Source: Neobacillus niacini (lineage in GTDB: Bacteria; Bacillota; Bacilli; Bacillales; Cytobacillaceae). From it: a stretch of DNA of 64,000 bases. Under the pieces are notes generated by a model. The model was not told the DNA's origin and did not search any database. It saw only the letters and a program-made list of their open reading frames with translations. Of the stretch, positions 34,246-43,660 are shown piece after piece. Location: the NCBI RefSeq assembly GCF_023715415.1, contig NZ_JAMBOB010000012.1, forward strand, positions 30,213 through 94,212, given 5' to 3'. A program made the position numbers and the translations under genes. Each line of letters starts with the position of its first letter. Positions within the stretch are counted from its first letter, which is position 1.

Positions 34246-35592
34246 ATGCAGCTATCATTAACCGTAAGAGGACCTGATGCCGATGTGGTCTCGTACTTAA
34301 TTGCGAAAAACCCTAATAATCCGTATGAACGTAATGAGAAAGGCTTCAAGGTTCGCCTTGTTTATCCTACTTTTACAAAAGAAGAAGTACAATTTGTGAT
34401 TTATGTAAAACCTGACCCGATTGATTTAGTGCGTAACTCATCCGATTTATTCGACATCACCCATTACATTAATGACCGCGAATTCGCTGTCAGTAGCCTA
34501 TTTATCACTACCATCCGTAAGGCGTTAGGTACTGCTTTAAATGGGAAACCAGATGAAGACTATATGCAATGGGTAGACCATCCATTTGAAATAAAGCTTG
34601 CATTTGGACCAGTTGCCACCGATTTGTCAGATCAGGAAATTGTCCAGTTATTTGAACCCATTGGGTACAGGGTAGAAATTGAGCGTGGAGATAGTTCGAT
34701 TCGGAAAAAAAGCTCAGCTCGATTTATTACGATATCCGGCCATCAAACTGTTCAGAATGCTTTAAAGCATGTTTCCATACTTATTCCAGTCATCGATAAT
34801 TACAAGCACTATTTTTTAGATGAAAGAGAAGTTGAAAAGCTGGATCGATACGGAGAAGGTTGGCTGGAAAATCACCCATTAAAGCAGATGATTGTAAAAA
34901 GGGCACTCCGTTTTAATGCGTTAATTTCTCAATCGAAATTCTATGAAAAGAAACAACGAAATCTCAGCCAGGATGAAAGTCCGAAGGTTCGCTTAAATGA
35001 CCTTCGTTATGAAGAAATCCTAAACTTAATAAGGTCGCTGCCAAACAAGGAATCAATAGTGGACCTTGGTGCAGGAGAAGGAAGACTCTCGGTACAACTG
35101 GGTTTTTTGGAAGGGGTTAAAGAGATTCTGTCGATTGAGCCTTCGAACAAATCTCGAATCCGGGCCATTAAGCACTTTGAGCAGGTGAATGCCAAAGAAG
35201 ATTATATTGAACCACAGTCTTTACCAGGGTCACTCTATTATTTTGACAGCCGATTGCAAAATAAAGATGTTATCGTTTTATGTGAAGTCATTGAGCATAT
35301 TGATGAGGAGCGTCTTCCTAAAATATTTGATACCATCTTGAATGAATACCGCACGAAGACATTAATTGTGACGACACCAAACCAAGAATATAACGTCCTT
35401 TATGAAATGGATGATGAACTGCGTCATGATGATCACCGTTTTGAATGGACAAGAGCCCAATTTGCTCAATATGTCGAAGCATGGACAAAAAACTACCCTT
35501 ATCAATTCATCATACAAGGGATTGGCGAAGAACATCCAACTTATGGTCATCCAACGCAAATGGCTATTTTCAGAAGGGAGGAGGGAGAATGA
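34246..35592 (+). CDS. hen1: 3'-terminal RNA ribose 2'-O-methyltransferase Hen1
   Basis: 448 residues. The N-terminal half (1-245) is the bacterial Hen1 domain that activates Pnkp ligation in the known bacterial complex. The C-terminal methyltransferase has SAM motif VDLGAGEGRLS (about 272-282) and the Hen1 metal motif EVIEH (347-351). Bacterial Hen1 methylates the 2'-OH at a broken RNA end before sealing, protecting the repaired site from repeat cleavage. The pnkp start overlaps the stop codon (ATGA). The ribosome site is weak. Terminator and operator-like site lie upstream. Confidence 0.92.
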   Translation: MQLSLTVRGPDADVVSYLIAKNPNNPYERNEKGFKVRLVYPTFTKEEVQFVIYVKPDPIDLVRNSSDLFDITHYINDREFAVSSLFITTIRKALGTALNGKPDEDYMQWVDHPFEIKLAFGPVATDLSDQEIVQLFEPIGYRVEIERGDSSIRKKSSARFITISGHQTVQNALKHVSILIPVIDNYKHYFLDEREVEKLDRYGEGWLENHPLKQMIVKRALRFNALISQSKFYEKKQRNLSQDESPKVRLNDLRYEEILNLIRSLPNKESIVDLGAGEGRLSVQLGFLEGVKEILSIEPSNKSRIRAIKHFEQVNAKEDYIEPQSLPGSLYYFDSRLQNKDVIVLCEVIEHIDEERLPKIFDTILNEYRTKTLIVTTPNQEYNVLYEMDDELRHDDHRFEWTRAQFAQYVEAWTKNYPYQFIIQGIGEEHPTYGHPTQMAIFRREEGE

Positions 35593-38189
35593 CAACAATC
35601 CATTTACCACATGGAGGAATCGTTCTCCTAGTTGGACCCTCTAATACCGGGAAAACAACCTTATTAAATCAATTAATTCAAGAAGAACAAATTCTCGCAT
35701 CAGAAGTGGTCAGTTCCGATCAATTTCGAGTACTAGTCAGTGATCTTGAATTTATAAGCTGGAATGGACGTCCGAAAGACGAAAGTGACGCACTGTTTAA
35801 CGAATATCAGCAAATATCTGGAGCAGCGTTTGACGCCATGGATTATGTTGTTGCAAAACGGTGCCAACTCAATAAATTAACATTTATCGATGCAACCCAT
35901 TTACGTGAGGATGAGCATGACAAATACCTGCAAATGGGGAAGAAATACCACGTACCTGTTATTGCAATGGTTTTGAATATATCAGAAACGGAATTGCTAA
36001 GACGTGATAGCGAACGAGCTTTCCCTCGAGGCAGAAATCGAATCAAGCAGCAGTATCAACATTTTAAAAATATGCTTCGCTTCATTAAAAAGAAACCCTA
36101 CCGTCGTGTCTATATGCTTGGCGAAGACGAACTTCAAGTACTCAACATAAACCGTCTTGAAAACCCACTTTATATTGATGTAGGAAACGGATTCGATTTT
36201 ATCGGGGATATTCATGGCTGCTTTGATGAATTTATTGAAATGTTAAACCAATTGGGTTATTACGAAAATGAAGAAGGTTATTACATTCATCCTGAGGGGA
36301 GGAAGATTCTTTCACTTGGTGATGTGCTGAGCCGGGGCCCTAAATCAATTGAAACACTCAAATTCTTCCAAAAACATGTGCCTGAAGGACTTGCTTATAT
36401 GATTGACAGCAACCACGGCTGGAAAATTGCCCGCTGGCTCGATGGGAAAAATGTAAAGTTGGCTCATGGTGATGAAAAGGTTGCTGCTGAGTTTGAGGAA
36501 TATGAGTATAAAAATGGCAGGGAAGCGGCAGAAGAGTTAAAGGTGCAGATTAAAGAATTACTTTTAGAAGCAAAATCACATTATATTATTCGGAAAAATG
36601 GTGTTCATGCAGTGGTAGCCGCCCATGCAGGTATCAAGGATCACTATATCGGAAAACAGTCAGCACAGATTTCTGATTTTTGCCGGTATGGTGATAGTGA
36701 GGGGGTGGATGAACACGGGAAGCCGATACGAAAAGATTGGTCCATTTCTCATAAATCAAGCGAGCTCATTCTTTGGGGACACGATCCAAAGCCACAGCCA
36801 TTACTGGTTAACAACACACTAAACATTGACCAAGGTGTTGTGTTTGGAGGAAATTTAACAGCTTACCGTTATCCAGAAAGACAATTTGTTTCAGTTAAGG
36901 CGCAGAAAGACTATGCGAATGTTCCTGACAATCCTTTGAGGGAATGGGAACTAAAGAGGCTTTCTCCTCCGAATATCATGAAATTCTTAGAAGGTTATTC
37001 TGTGTTAACGGAACATTACGGAGAAATCATGATTTATGACGATGGTGTGAAACCAGCTTTGGATGATTTATCTCACTACACTTTGCCGATTGAGGACATT
37101 GTCTACCTTCCTCCAACGATGAGTCCGACCCCAAAACCTTCTCGTCTAGAAGGGTACCTTGAGCACCCAACAGAGGCATTCGAATACTATCAGGCCAATG
37201 GTGTTGAAACCATGGTCGTGGAGAAGAAGCATATGGGAAGCAGAGGCATTTTATTTTTATTTAAAAATAAAGAAATTGCCAAGGAGTATATAGGCAGAGA
37301 AACATTGGGCACCATTTATTCCCGGACAGGAAGGGCATTTTTTCAAAAAGAATTGCAAGGACAAGTAGTCAGCAGGTTAAATGAGGATTTAGTGAAAAAT
37401 GGTTACTTTGAAAGGTACAACACAGATTTTGTGCTCATCGATGCAGAGATTCTGCCGTGGAATTTAAAGGCGAAGGATTTGGTTTTAAACCAATATGCAC
37501 ATGTCGGGGAAATGGCATTGCTTGACCGCACAAGGCTGAAAGATTCACTTCAACAGGCAATTGAAAGCGGCAAAGATGTGCTGAACTGGGTTCAGGAAGT
37601 GGAAGTCGGGATTGATAATGCTAAAGTCTTTAATGAAGTTTATCAGAAATACTGCTGGGAAACAGATGGTTTGGAAGGAATTCAAATCGCACCCTTTCAC
37701 ACGCTCGCACACAGCTCAGAAACATTTTTTGACAAGCCACATACTTGGCATATGGAGAAAAATAAAGAATTTAGTGGGATATCCGGTTTGTTTTTAGAAA
37801 CAGAATTCCGGGTTGTAAATGATGAAGCAACAATGAAAGAGGCCATTGAATGGTGGGAAGAAATGAACGAAGATGGACATGAAGGATTTGTTGTTAAACC
37901 GGAATCGTATATTACCCGCTATAACGGTAAACTGCTGCAGCCAGCGATAAAAGTGAGGGGCCGCAAGTATTTGCATATCATCTATGGAATCGATTATTTG
38001 CTTCCTGAAAATTTAATTCGATTAAAGAAACGCAATGCAGGTAAGAAACAGCGAAATGCTTTAAAAGAATTTTCCCTCGGGGTTGAAGGAGTTAATCGAT
38101 TTGTAAATAGAGAGTCATTGGAACGTGTTCATGAATGTGTGCTGGGAATACTGGCGTTAGAGGCAGAACCCATCGATCCACGATTATAG
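35589..38189 (+). CDS. pnkp: Polynucleotide kinase-phosphatase-ligase Pnkp
   Basis: 866 residues, close to the 870 of Clostridium thermocellum Pnkp. Kinase: P-loop GPSNTGKTT (16-24). Phosphatase: metallophosphoesterase motif GDIHG with D207 and H209, then GDVLSRGP and SNHGW, where the usual GDxxDRG has Ser in place of the second Asp and NHE/NHD has Gly. Ligase/adenylyltransferase: KHMGSRG with nucleophile K547. It heals and seals RNA breaks with Hen1. ATG 35589 with GGGAGGAGGGAG ahead is chosen over an upstream in-frame start at 35445 that lies within hen1. A strong terminator follows. Confidence 0.93.
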   Translation: MTTIHLPHGGIVLLVGPSNTGKTTLLNQLIQEEQILASEVVSSDQFRVLVSDLEFISWNGRPKDESDALFNEYQQISGAAFDAMDYVVAKRCQLNKLTFIDATHLREDEHDKYLQMGKKYHVPVIAMVLNISETELLRRDSERAFPRGRNRIKQQYQHFKNMLRFIKKKPYRRVYMLGEDELQVLNINRLENPLYIDVGNGFDFIGDIHGCFDEFIEMLNQLGYYENEEGYYIHPEGRKILSLGDVLSRGPKSIETLKFFQKHVPEGLAYMIDSNHGWKIARWLDGKNVKLAHGDEKVAAEFEEYEYKNGREAAEELKVQIKELLLEAKSHYIIRKNGVHAVVAAHAGIKDHYIGKQSAQISDFCRYGDSEGVDEHGKPIRKDWSISHKSSELILWGHDPKPQPLLVNNTLNIDQGVVFGGNLTAYRYPERQFVSVKAQKDYANVPDNPLREWELKRLSPPNIMKFLEGYSVLTEHYGEIMIYDDGVKPALDDLSHYTLPIEDIVYLPPTMSPTPKPSRLEGYLEHPTEAFEYYQANGVETMVVEKKHMGSRGILFLFKNKEIAKEYIGRETLGTIYSRTGRAFFQKELQGQVVSRLNEDLVKNGYFERYNTDFVLIDAEILPWNLKAKDLVLNQYAHVGEMALLDRTRLKDSLQQAIESGKDVLNWVQEVEVGIDNAKVFNEVYQKYCWETDGLEGIQIAPFHTLAHSSETFFDKPHTWHMEKNKEFSGISGLFLETEFRVVNDEATMKEAIEWWEEMNEDGHEGFVVKPESYITRYNGKLLQPAIKVRGRKYLHIIYGIDYLLPENLIRLKKRNAGKKQRNALKEFSLGVEGVNRFVNRESLERVHECVLGILALEAEPIDPRL

Positions 38190-38197
38190 GCAGGACA

Positions 38198-38229
38198 AAC
38201 GAACTGGTTTATTCCAGTTCGTTTTTTTC
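38198..38229 (+). terminator. Terminator after pnkp
   Basis: AACGAACTGG pairs with CCAGTTCGTT, followed by seven T. Confidence 0.85.
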
Positions 38230-38290
38230 ATTCAAAGAGCAATATTACTAGTTAAATCACCATATGATGATGGTAAAGGGGTGTGAGAAT

Positions 38291-39556
38291 ATGGGTGTTC
38301 ATTTGGTGAGTACAGGAGAAAATTTGTGGGCAATTTCCAATCGGTATGGAGTATCCATGCAAACTATTGTTGAGCTAAATGGTTTGCCATCTACTAGTTC
38401 TCTTGTACCAGGTCTCGGCTTGTTTATCCCTGACAACCAACCTCCTATCCGCACCTATAAAATAAGACCAGGTGACCAATTTGGGGGATTAGCCCAGAGG
38501 TTTAATACAGATATTACATCGATTGTCGGGGCGAATCCAGGGGTTGATCCTAAACAGCTTTTTATTGGTCAAATTATCAACATTCCCTCACCTGTGAAAT
38601 TAAGATTAACAACATTGGGATTTCTCGTTCCATCGGGCGGCAGTGATATTTTGTCAGTATTAGAGTCACTCGCCGGACAATTAACCTATTTAGCAGTTGT
38701 GGCGTACTCATTTACAGCAGAGGGATATGCCTATAACGAAATAGAGGATTCGGCAATTGTAGCACGGAGTAAACAGTTGAATATTACGCCATTATTAATG
38801 ATTCGTAATTTTACTGGAGTAGATTTTAGTGCGGAGTTAGCAGGCAATGTACTAGCTAATGCTGTTTACCGTCGGAATTTAGTTCATAGTATTGTGAATT
38901 TGATTAGCCAAAGGGGATTTGGCGGAGTATCGATTGACTTTGAATTTATTCCACCCCCTCAGCGCAATGATTTCAATCTATTTTTAAGAGAATTAAAGAC
39001 TGCATTGGGAGAGTTGATCCTGCATGTAAATGTACATGCGAAAACTGCCGATCTCCCGACCAATCGAATCGTCGGAGCATACGATTATGCTGCCATCGGA
39101 AGCATAGCGGACATCGTTGCGGTGATGACAATTGATTATGGCTATCCAGGTGGTCCGCCTGATCCGATTGCCCCTATTTGGTGGATGGAGCAGGTTGTTC
39201 AATACTCGGTCACCCAAATCAATCCTCGTAAACTACAAATTGCGTTGCCGCTTTATGGTTATGACAAGGTCGTAGGAGCGAGTATTACACATGCCATGTC
39301 TGTGCTTACAGCGCAAAACCAAGCCATTACAACCGGATCTCCAATACAATTTGATTTACACGCTATGTCCCCCTGGTATCGGCATTGGAGTGCGGGGGTA
39401 GAGCGTGTGGTTTGGTTCGAGGACATTAGAAGTTTTATAGAGAAATACCGATTGATGGATGTTTACAATCTATTAGGGACTACCTTTTGGCAAATAAGCT
39501 TGGCGGCACCGCAGAATTGGGCTTTTTTGAGTAAAAATATTGCCGTTATGAAATAA
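38291..39556 (+). CDS. LysM-glycoside hydrolase 18 protein, YaaH/SleL type
   Basis: 421 residues from ATG 38291 (AAAGGGGTG seven bases upstream; an in-frame ATG at 38264 has no ribosome site). Two LysM domains (about 2-45 and 50-97) are followed by a GH18 barrel (about 105-420) with GGVSIDFEFIPP, where the catalytic Glu ends the DxE motif, and a late YGYDKVVG and WFEDIRSF. Relatives are spore-coat or cortex-lytic N-acetylglucosaminidases. There is no signal peptide, usual for mother-cell-made coat proteins. A sporulation promoter is expected; I cannot place it reliably. Confidence 0.87.
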   Translation: MGVHLVSTGENLWAISNRYGVSMQTIVELNGLPSTSSLVPGLGLFIPDNQPPIRTYKIRPGDQFGGLAQRFNTDITSIVGANPGVDPKQLFIGQIINIPSPVKLRLTTLGFLVPSGGSDILSVLESLAGQLTYLAVVAYSFTAEGYAYNEIEDSAIVARSKQLNITPLLMIRNFTGVDFSAELAGNVLANAVYRRNLVHSIVNLISQRGFGGVSIDFEFIPPPQRNDFNLFLRELKTALGELILHVNVHAKTADLPTNRIVGAYDYAAIGSIADIVAVMTIDYGYPGGPPDPIAPIWWMEQVVQYSVTQINPRKLQIALPLYGYDKVVGASITHAMSVLTAQNQAITTGSPIQFDLHAMSPWYRHWSAGVERVVWFEDIRSFIEKYRLMDVYNLLGTTFWQISLAAPQNWAFLSKNIAVMK

Positions 39557-39580
39557 GGTCATTGGGTTTATTGGGGGCAA

Positions 39581-39673
39581 CGCAGATATATTTGGATTAT
39601 CGCAGATATATGGTCGCAGAACGCAGATATATTTGATTTATCGCAGATATATGGTCGAGCAACGCAGATATAT
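39581..39673. repeat. Five CGCAGATATAT repeats with 20-21 bp period
   Basis: CGCAGATATAT begins at 39581, 39601, 39622, 39642 and 39663. Spacers alternate between a TTTGATTTAT-like and a GGTCG...AA-like sequence, so the true unit is about 41 bases with two copies of the motif. Copies are two helical turns apart. The array lies between the GH18 gene and the PBP4-type gene. Confidence 0.85.
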
Positions 39674-39754
39674 TTAATTTTAAGAAAAATATATGGAAGA
39701 AAGTTTGTTTTTTAGGAAAGACTTGATGAAAAAAGGGAAAGTTGGAAATGAATC

Positions 39755-41212
39755 TTGCTGAAAAGATTGAATTTGATGGTTTTTATTCTATTAATTGCAA
39801 CATTAGTCCCACAATCACAACTAGTTGGTGCGGAAAACAACCTATCTCAGCAGTTGAATCAGCTGCTAAAGGATGACCCCGATTTACATGGGGCTATTGC
39901 AGGAATCAGCATACGTTCTGCAGATACTGGTGACGTTATTTATGATCATTTAGGAGATGTCCGCCTGCGTCCTGCTTCAAACATGAAGCTACTAACGGCC
40001 GCTGCAGCACTATCTATTTTAGGGGAGGATTACAGATTTAAAACAGAAATACTCACAGACGGGAAAGTAAAGAAGAAAACGCTTCAAGGCAACCTTTATT
40101 TAAAAGGCAAGGGTGACCCTACTCTTCTAAAAGAAGACCTAGATAAAATGGCTGCCGATATTAAGAAATTGGGCATTAAGAATATAAACGGAAATTTAAT
40201 TGGTGATGATAGTTGGTATGATGATGTCAGGTATTCAACGGATTTACCTTGGAGTGATGAACAAACCTACTATGGTGCACAAATTTCGGCATTAACGGCT
40301 TCACCAACCAAAGACTATGATTCAGGGTCGGTCATGATTGAGGTGATACCTGGCAAAACACAAGGTGATAAGGCGGCGGTAAGAGTTACTCCTGACACGG
40401 ACTTTGTAAAAATAATTAATCAAACTGAAACTGTCCCTGCAGATGGGAAAAAGGTAATTACCTTTGAACGGGAACACGCCGAAAATACGATTACTTTATC
40501 GGGCACTTTACCTGTTAAAGCGAAGCCTGAAAAGGAATGGATTGGCGTCTGGGAGCCGACCCAATATGCGTTAGCCCTTTTTAGACAATCACTAACCGAA
40601 CAAGGCATTCAGGTTACCGGAAGAATTAAAACAGCGACAACACCAGGTACAGCAAAAATACTACATACACATAGCTCGATAATGCTGTCTGAGTTACTGG
40701 TCCCGTTTATGAAGCTAAGCAACAATGGCCATGCAGAAACCTTGGTTAAAGAGATGGGAAAAGTGGTGAAAGGGGAAGGCAGCTGGGAAAAGGGTTTGGA
40801 GGTAATGGGAGACGAGTTAACAAAATTCGGAATCAACACAAAAACCATGGTACTAAGGGATGGCTCTGGTATTTCTCATGTCGACTTGGTTCCTGCAGCT
40901 CAACTATCTCAATTGTTAAATGCAGTCCAGCAGCAAAAATGGTATCCAGTTTTTCTCCATTCACTCCCGATAGCAGGAGAAAGTGAAAAGATGGTCGGAG
41001 GATCATTACGAAATCGACTGAAAACGCAAAATGTAAAAGGAAAGGTATTCGCAAAAACCGGAACGATTTCGACGGTCAGCACTTTATCAGGATATGTACA
41101 AACAAACAGTGGACAAACATTAATTTTCTCTATTATGCTGAACAACCTTTTAGATGATGCTAAGGGTAAGTTAATTGAAGATAGGATTGTTCAGATTTTA
41201 GCTAATACTTAA
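39755..41212 (+). CDS. D-alanyl-D-alanine carboxypeptidase/endopeptidase, PBP4 type (S13)
   Basis: 485 residues. The N-terminal signal peptide (about 1-26) is cleaved near VGA-EN. The three penicillin-binding motifs are present: SNMK in [12 protein letters not shown] in [11 protein letters not shown] and KTG in AKTGTIS. The enzyme trims or cuts peptidoglycan peptides outside the membrane, as does B. subtilis DacC, of similar length. Start TTG 39755 follows GGAAATG; a weak choice. The repeat array lies directly upstream. Confidence 0.87.
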   Translation: MLKRLNLMVFILLIATLVPQSQLVGAENNLSQQLNQLLKDDPDLHGAIAGISIRSADTGDVIYDHLGDVRLRPASNMKLLTAAAALSILGEDYRFKTEILTDGKVKKKTLQGNLYLKGKGDPTLLKEDLDKMAADIKKLGIKNINGNLIGDDSWYDDVRYSTDLPWSDEQTYYGAQISALTASPTKDYDSGSVMIEVIPGKTQGDKAAVRVTPDTDFVKIINQTETVPADGKKVITFEREHAENTITLSGTLPVKAKPEKEWIGVWEPTQYALALFRQSLTEQGIQVTGRIKTATTPGTAKILHTHSSIMLSELLVPFMKLSNNGHAETLVKEMGKVVKGEGSWEKGLEVMGDELTKFGINTKTMVLRDGSGISHVDLVPAAQLSQLLNAVQQQKWYPVFLHSLPIAGESEKMVGGSLRNRLKTQNVKGKVFAKTGTISTVSTLSGYVQTNSGQTLIFSIMLNNLLDDAKGKLIEDRIVQILANT

Positions 41213-41241
41213 AGGAAAAATCCCTGAATGGGATTTTTTCA
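41213..41241 (+). terminator. Terminator after the PBP4-type gene
   Basis: AAAATCCC pairs with GGGATTTT with loop TGAAT, followed by T. Confidence 0.75.
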
Positions 41242-41336
41242 TTTAATTAAAAAAATCTGTACTCAAAACTAAGTTTACCAATTACAATATAGTAAGAATA
41301 AAAATGGTATAAATTAACTATGTAAGAGGTGAGAGT

Positions 41337-41843
41337 ATGAAAATGGAAGTAGGTGATTTACTATTTGTGAAAGGTGATTGTTATCAAAGTCGAATCATTC
41401 GATTCTTTTTAAATTCAGCTTATACGCATGTTACCATTGCGATGGATGATACTCATATTTGTGAAGTTGATATTTTTACAAAAATGAAAGTAATGAAAAA
41501 CCCTTATACGGAGTTTAGCTTGTATAGATTAAATCGCAAACTAACAAATGAAGAAAAAGAGGAATTAAGAAACTTCTTACTAGAAAAATGTAAAAGCTCA
41601 AAGGGGTATGATTGGTGGAGGCTGATATCCATTGGAATAAAACAGTATTTTCGTTGGAATATCATTATTCATGAACAAGATCGCTATATCTGTTCAGAAA
41701 TTATCGATAAAGCCTATCAACATATTGGGATTGATTTGGTCAAAGAACGAGTTACAGGAGATGTGACACCGATTCATATAATGGATTCTAAGCAGATTAA
41801 GCTGGTACATTCTAAATACAAGATTGATAGTATAAGTGGATGA
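41337..41843 (+). CDS. YiiX/permuted papain-like (NlpC/P60 clan) amidase
   Basis: 168 residues. The circularly permuted NlpC/P60 fold is indicated by a His in SAYTHVTIAMD, an acid in HICEVDIF and a late Cys in RYICSEIIDKAY, the order expected for YiiX/YebB-like proteins. No signal peptide is visible. Members cut amide or thioester bonds; some act on lipids or peptides. AGAGGTGA precedes ATG 41337, with ATG 41343 as an alternative. Confidence 0.78.
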   Translation: MKMEVGDLLFVKGDCYQSRIIRFFLNSAYTHVTIAMDDTHICEVDIFTKMKVMKNPYTEFSLYRLNRKLTNEEKEELRNFLLEKCKSSKGYDWWRLISIGIKQYFRWNIIIHEQDRYICSEIIDKAYQHIGIDLVKERVTGDVTPIHIMDSKQIKLVHSKYKIDSISG

Positions 41844-42143
41844 ATCCAATAAAAGCAGCTTAAATTAATTATTTTTTATGTTGATCTTTAAAAGGCTAAT
41901 GGATAATTTGCAGGACATTATAGAAGCATAAGTAAAGAATGATTGATAAATAAAGTAAATATCACCACTTATAATGAGGTGTACAAAAGGGTCTTAAAAG
42001 CCTTGATACATAAGAGTTAAAATAGGAATGCAGTAGAAATAATAAAACGTGCAGAAAATAGAGGTAGAAATAAAGGAATTGTAAATATTCCATCCGTAAA
42101 TGAAGATAGCGAAGAATGGCATCAAAAATATCCTGGTTGGTAA
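41844..42143. other. Intergenic region with a start-less coding remnant
   Basis: About 300 bases. From near 42020 to 42142 there is an open frame ending in the residues EEWHQKYPGW and TAA, with no ATG, GTG or TTG start in frame before an upstream stop, and with normal codon use. It looks like the tail of a lost gene. The rest shows no feature. Confidence 0.35.
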
Positions 42144-42177
42144 GCAGAAACAGACTTTTTCGAAAGTCTGTTTTCCT
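42144..42177. terminator. Terminator, convergent with the HIT gene
   Basis: AACAGACTTT pairs with AAAGTCTGTT around TTCG; T run on the plus side. Confidence 0.75.
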
Positions 42178-42658
42178 AATTTAATGCATTTTTTAAGTGT
42201 TCGATGGCTTTCATAACTTTTTGATTATTTTCTACTGTGTTCCGATGATTACGCGCATGTAGCAGGACAGGTCGAACACTTTCAACAGATCGGCCAAATT
42301 CATTCATCCAATCATAGCGAGGTACCATCCAGGTATGAAAATGATGGGTTGTATCTTCGTTGTAAAAGTAATAAACATATTCAATACCTAAAACTTCGCG
42401 CTGAGCTTTCCTAATGGAAGTCATTATATTTATGTAGTCTAATCTTTCTACTTCGGTAAGTTCATCTAAGTATTTAATATGTCTTTTTGAAGCAAGGATA
42501 ACTAACCCTTCAATCGGATAGGCGACATCCTGGTGAGCATGAAAATATTCTGTTTCTATTATGACACCCCCATCAGGCTCAATCAGACCGCTAGTTAAGG
42601 CACAGCTTAAACATTCGACTTCAACAGTTTTTCCATTTGATAACGTAATTGTTCTCAT
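42176..42658 (-). CDS. HIT-family hydrolase-like protein
   Basis: 160 residues. The histidine triad region reads HHFHTWMVPRYDW: the central His is kept, but the third His of the HxHxH triad is Trp, as in some divergent HIT groups. An N-terminal CLSC pair and EYFHAHQD are other features. HIT proteins hydrolyse nucleotide phosphoramidates or dinucleotides. GGGGGGAAAT ahead of ATG 42658 supports the start. It is monocistronic. Confidence 0.72.
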   Translation of the reverse strand: MRTITLSNGKTVEVECLSCALTSGLIEPDGGVIIETEYFHAHQDVAYPIEGLVILASKRHIKYLDELTEVERLDYINIMTSIRKAQREVLGIEYVYYFYNEDTTHHFHTWMVPRYDWMNEFGRSVESVRPVLLHARNHRNTVENNQKVMKAIEHLKNALN

Positions 42659-42763
42659 CTATTTCCCCCCACAAGTATCCTGAATTATCTTACAACACCC
42701 TAACTAAAAAGAATAGTTTAAACTATAAATGCAAAATCTAACACTAAAAAAGCGGTGTATAGG

Positions 42764-43597
42764 ATGATTTTTGGCTGTCATGTGAGTATAAGAAATGGCT
42801 ATACAGGAGCTGCTAAAGTTGCAGCATCATTCGGAGCAGCGGCATTTCAATATTTTCCAAAGAATCCGCGCAGCCTTTCGGTAAAGGATTTTGACCGAGG
42901 AGATACTGCAAGCTGTAGGGAGTTTTGCCAGGAGCACAACCTTGTTTCAGTTGCCCATACCCCGTATTCTACAAGTTTAACTCCTTCAGAGGATAAAAAA
43001 GAATTAACGATTGCCTCACTTTTAAATGACCTTGAAATTGCAGACTCCTGCGGTTCAATCGGTGTAGTAGTCCATTTTGGAAGTCAAATTAGCAAAACGG
43101 ACCCGCTCGCGAGTTATCATTTAATGCTTGAAATGCTAAATTCTGTCCTCGGTCAATGGGAAGGTCAATGTTTACTATTAATTGAAAATAATGCTGGAAC
43201 AAAAGGGGCTCTCGGGACTACCTTTGAAGAATTAGTACAGATTAGAAATCTGGCTGATTATCCTGAGAAAATAGGATTCTGCCTCGACACTTGTCATATG
43301 TTTGCGAGTGGACTTTGGAATGGCGAAAATACAGAAGAATTTTTTTCCAAAGGCCAAGAATTAGACTACTTTGACCATCTGAAAATCATTCATCTTAACA
43401 ATTCTAAGTATCCTACTGGTTCGAAGAAGGATCGTCATGCCAATATTTTTCAGAATGGTCTGATCAAGGCAAAGTTTCTTCAGGATATTGTTACGTCCCC
43501 GATTGTAAAGGATATTCCATTTGTATTAGAAACACCAGATGACGAAGGTATCTCTCATGAAGAAGAAATTATGCAGCTCTACCAAAAATGGGGATAG
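42764..43597 (+). CDS. nfo: Endonuclease IV-like AP endonuclease
   Basis: 277 residues, a TIM barrel of the Nfo family. Zinc-ligand motifs: VAHTPYST, VVHFGSQ, LIENNAG, LDTCHMFASG, HLNNSKYPTG...DRHANI and LETPDDEG. It nicks DNA 5' to abasic sites in base excision repair. The opening IFGCHVSIRNGY is typical. ATG 42764 is chosen over GTG 42755, which overlaps the GCGGTG ribosome site. B. subtilis Nfo (YqfS) is 297 residues, so this is slightly short; a second paralogue elsewhere is possible. Confidence 0.85.
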   Translation: MIFGCHVSIRNGYTGAAKVAASFGAAAFQYFPKNPRSLSVKDFDRGDTASCREFCQEHNLVSVAHTPYSTSLTPSEDKKELTIASLLNDLEIADSCGSIGVVVHFGSQISKTDPLASYHLMLEMLNSVLGQWEGQCLLLIENNAGTKGALGTTFEELVQIRNLADYPEKIGFCLDTCHMFASGLWNGENTEEFFSKGQELDYFDHLKIIHLNNSKYPTGSKKDRHANIFQNGLIKAKFLQDIVTSPIVKDIPFVLETPDDEGISHEEEIMQLYQKWG

Positions 43598-43660
43598 TGA
43601 AATACACACAATAAATATATAATAAGAGAGAATAAGTAAATAAAATGGCAGGGGTAGAGG

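Noticed and set aside
35445..35588. N-terminal extension of Pnkp inside hen1
   Set aside because: It lies in another frame of hen1, has no ribosome site, and the kinase P-loop is at the right place when starting at 35589.
39581..39673. Possible CRISPR array
   Set aside because: Repeat units of 11 bases with 9-10 base gaps, spacers themselves repeated, and no cas genes nearby.
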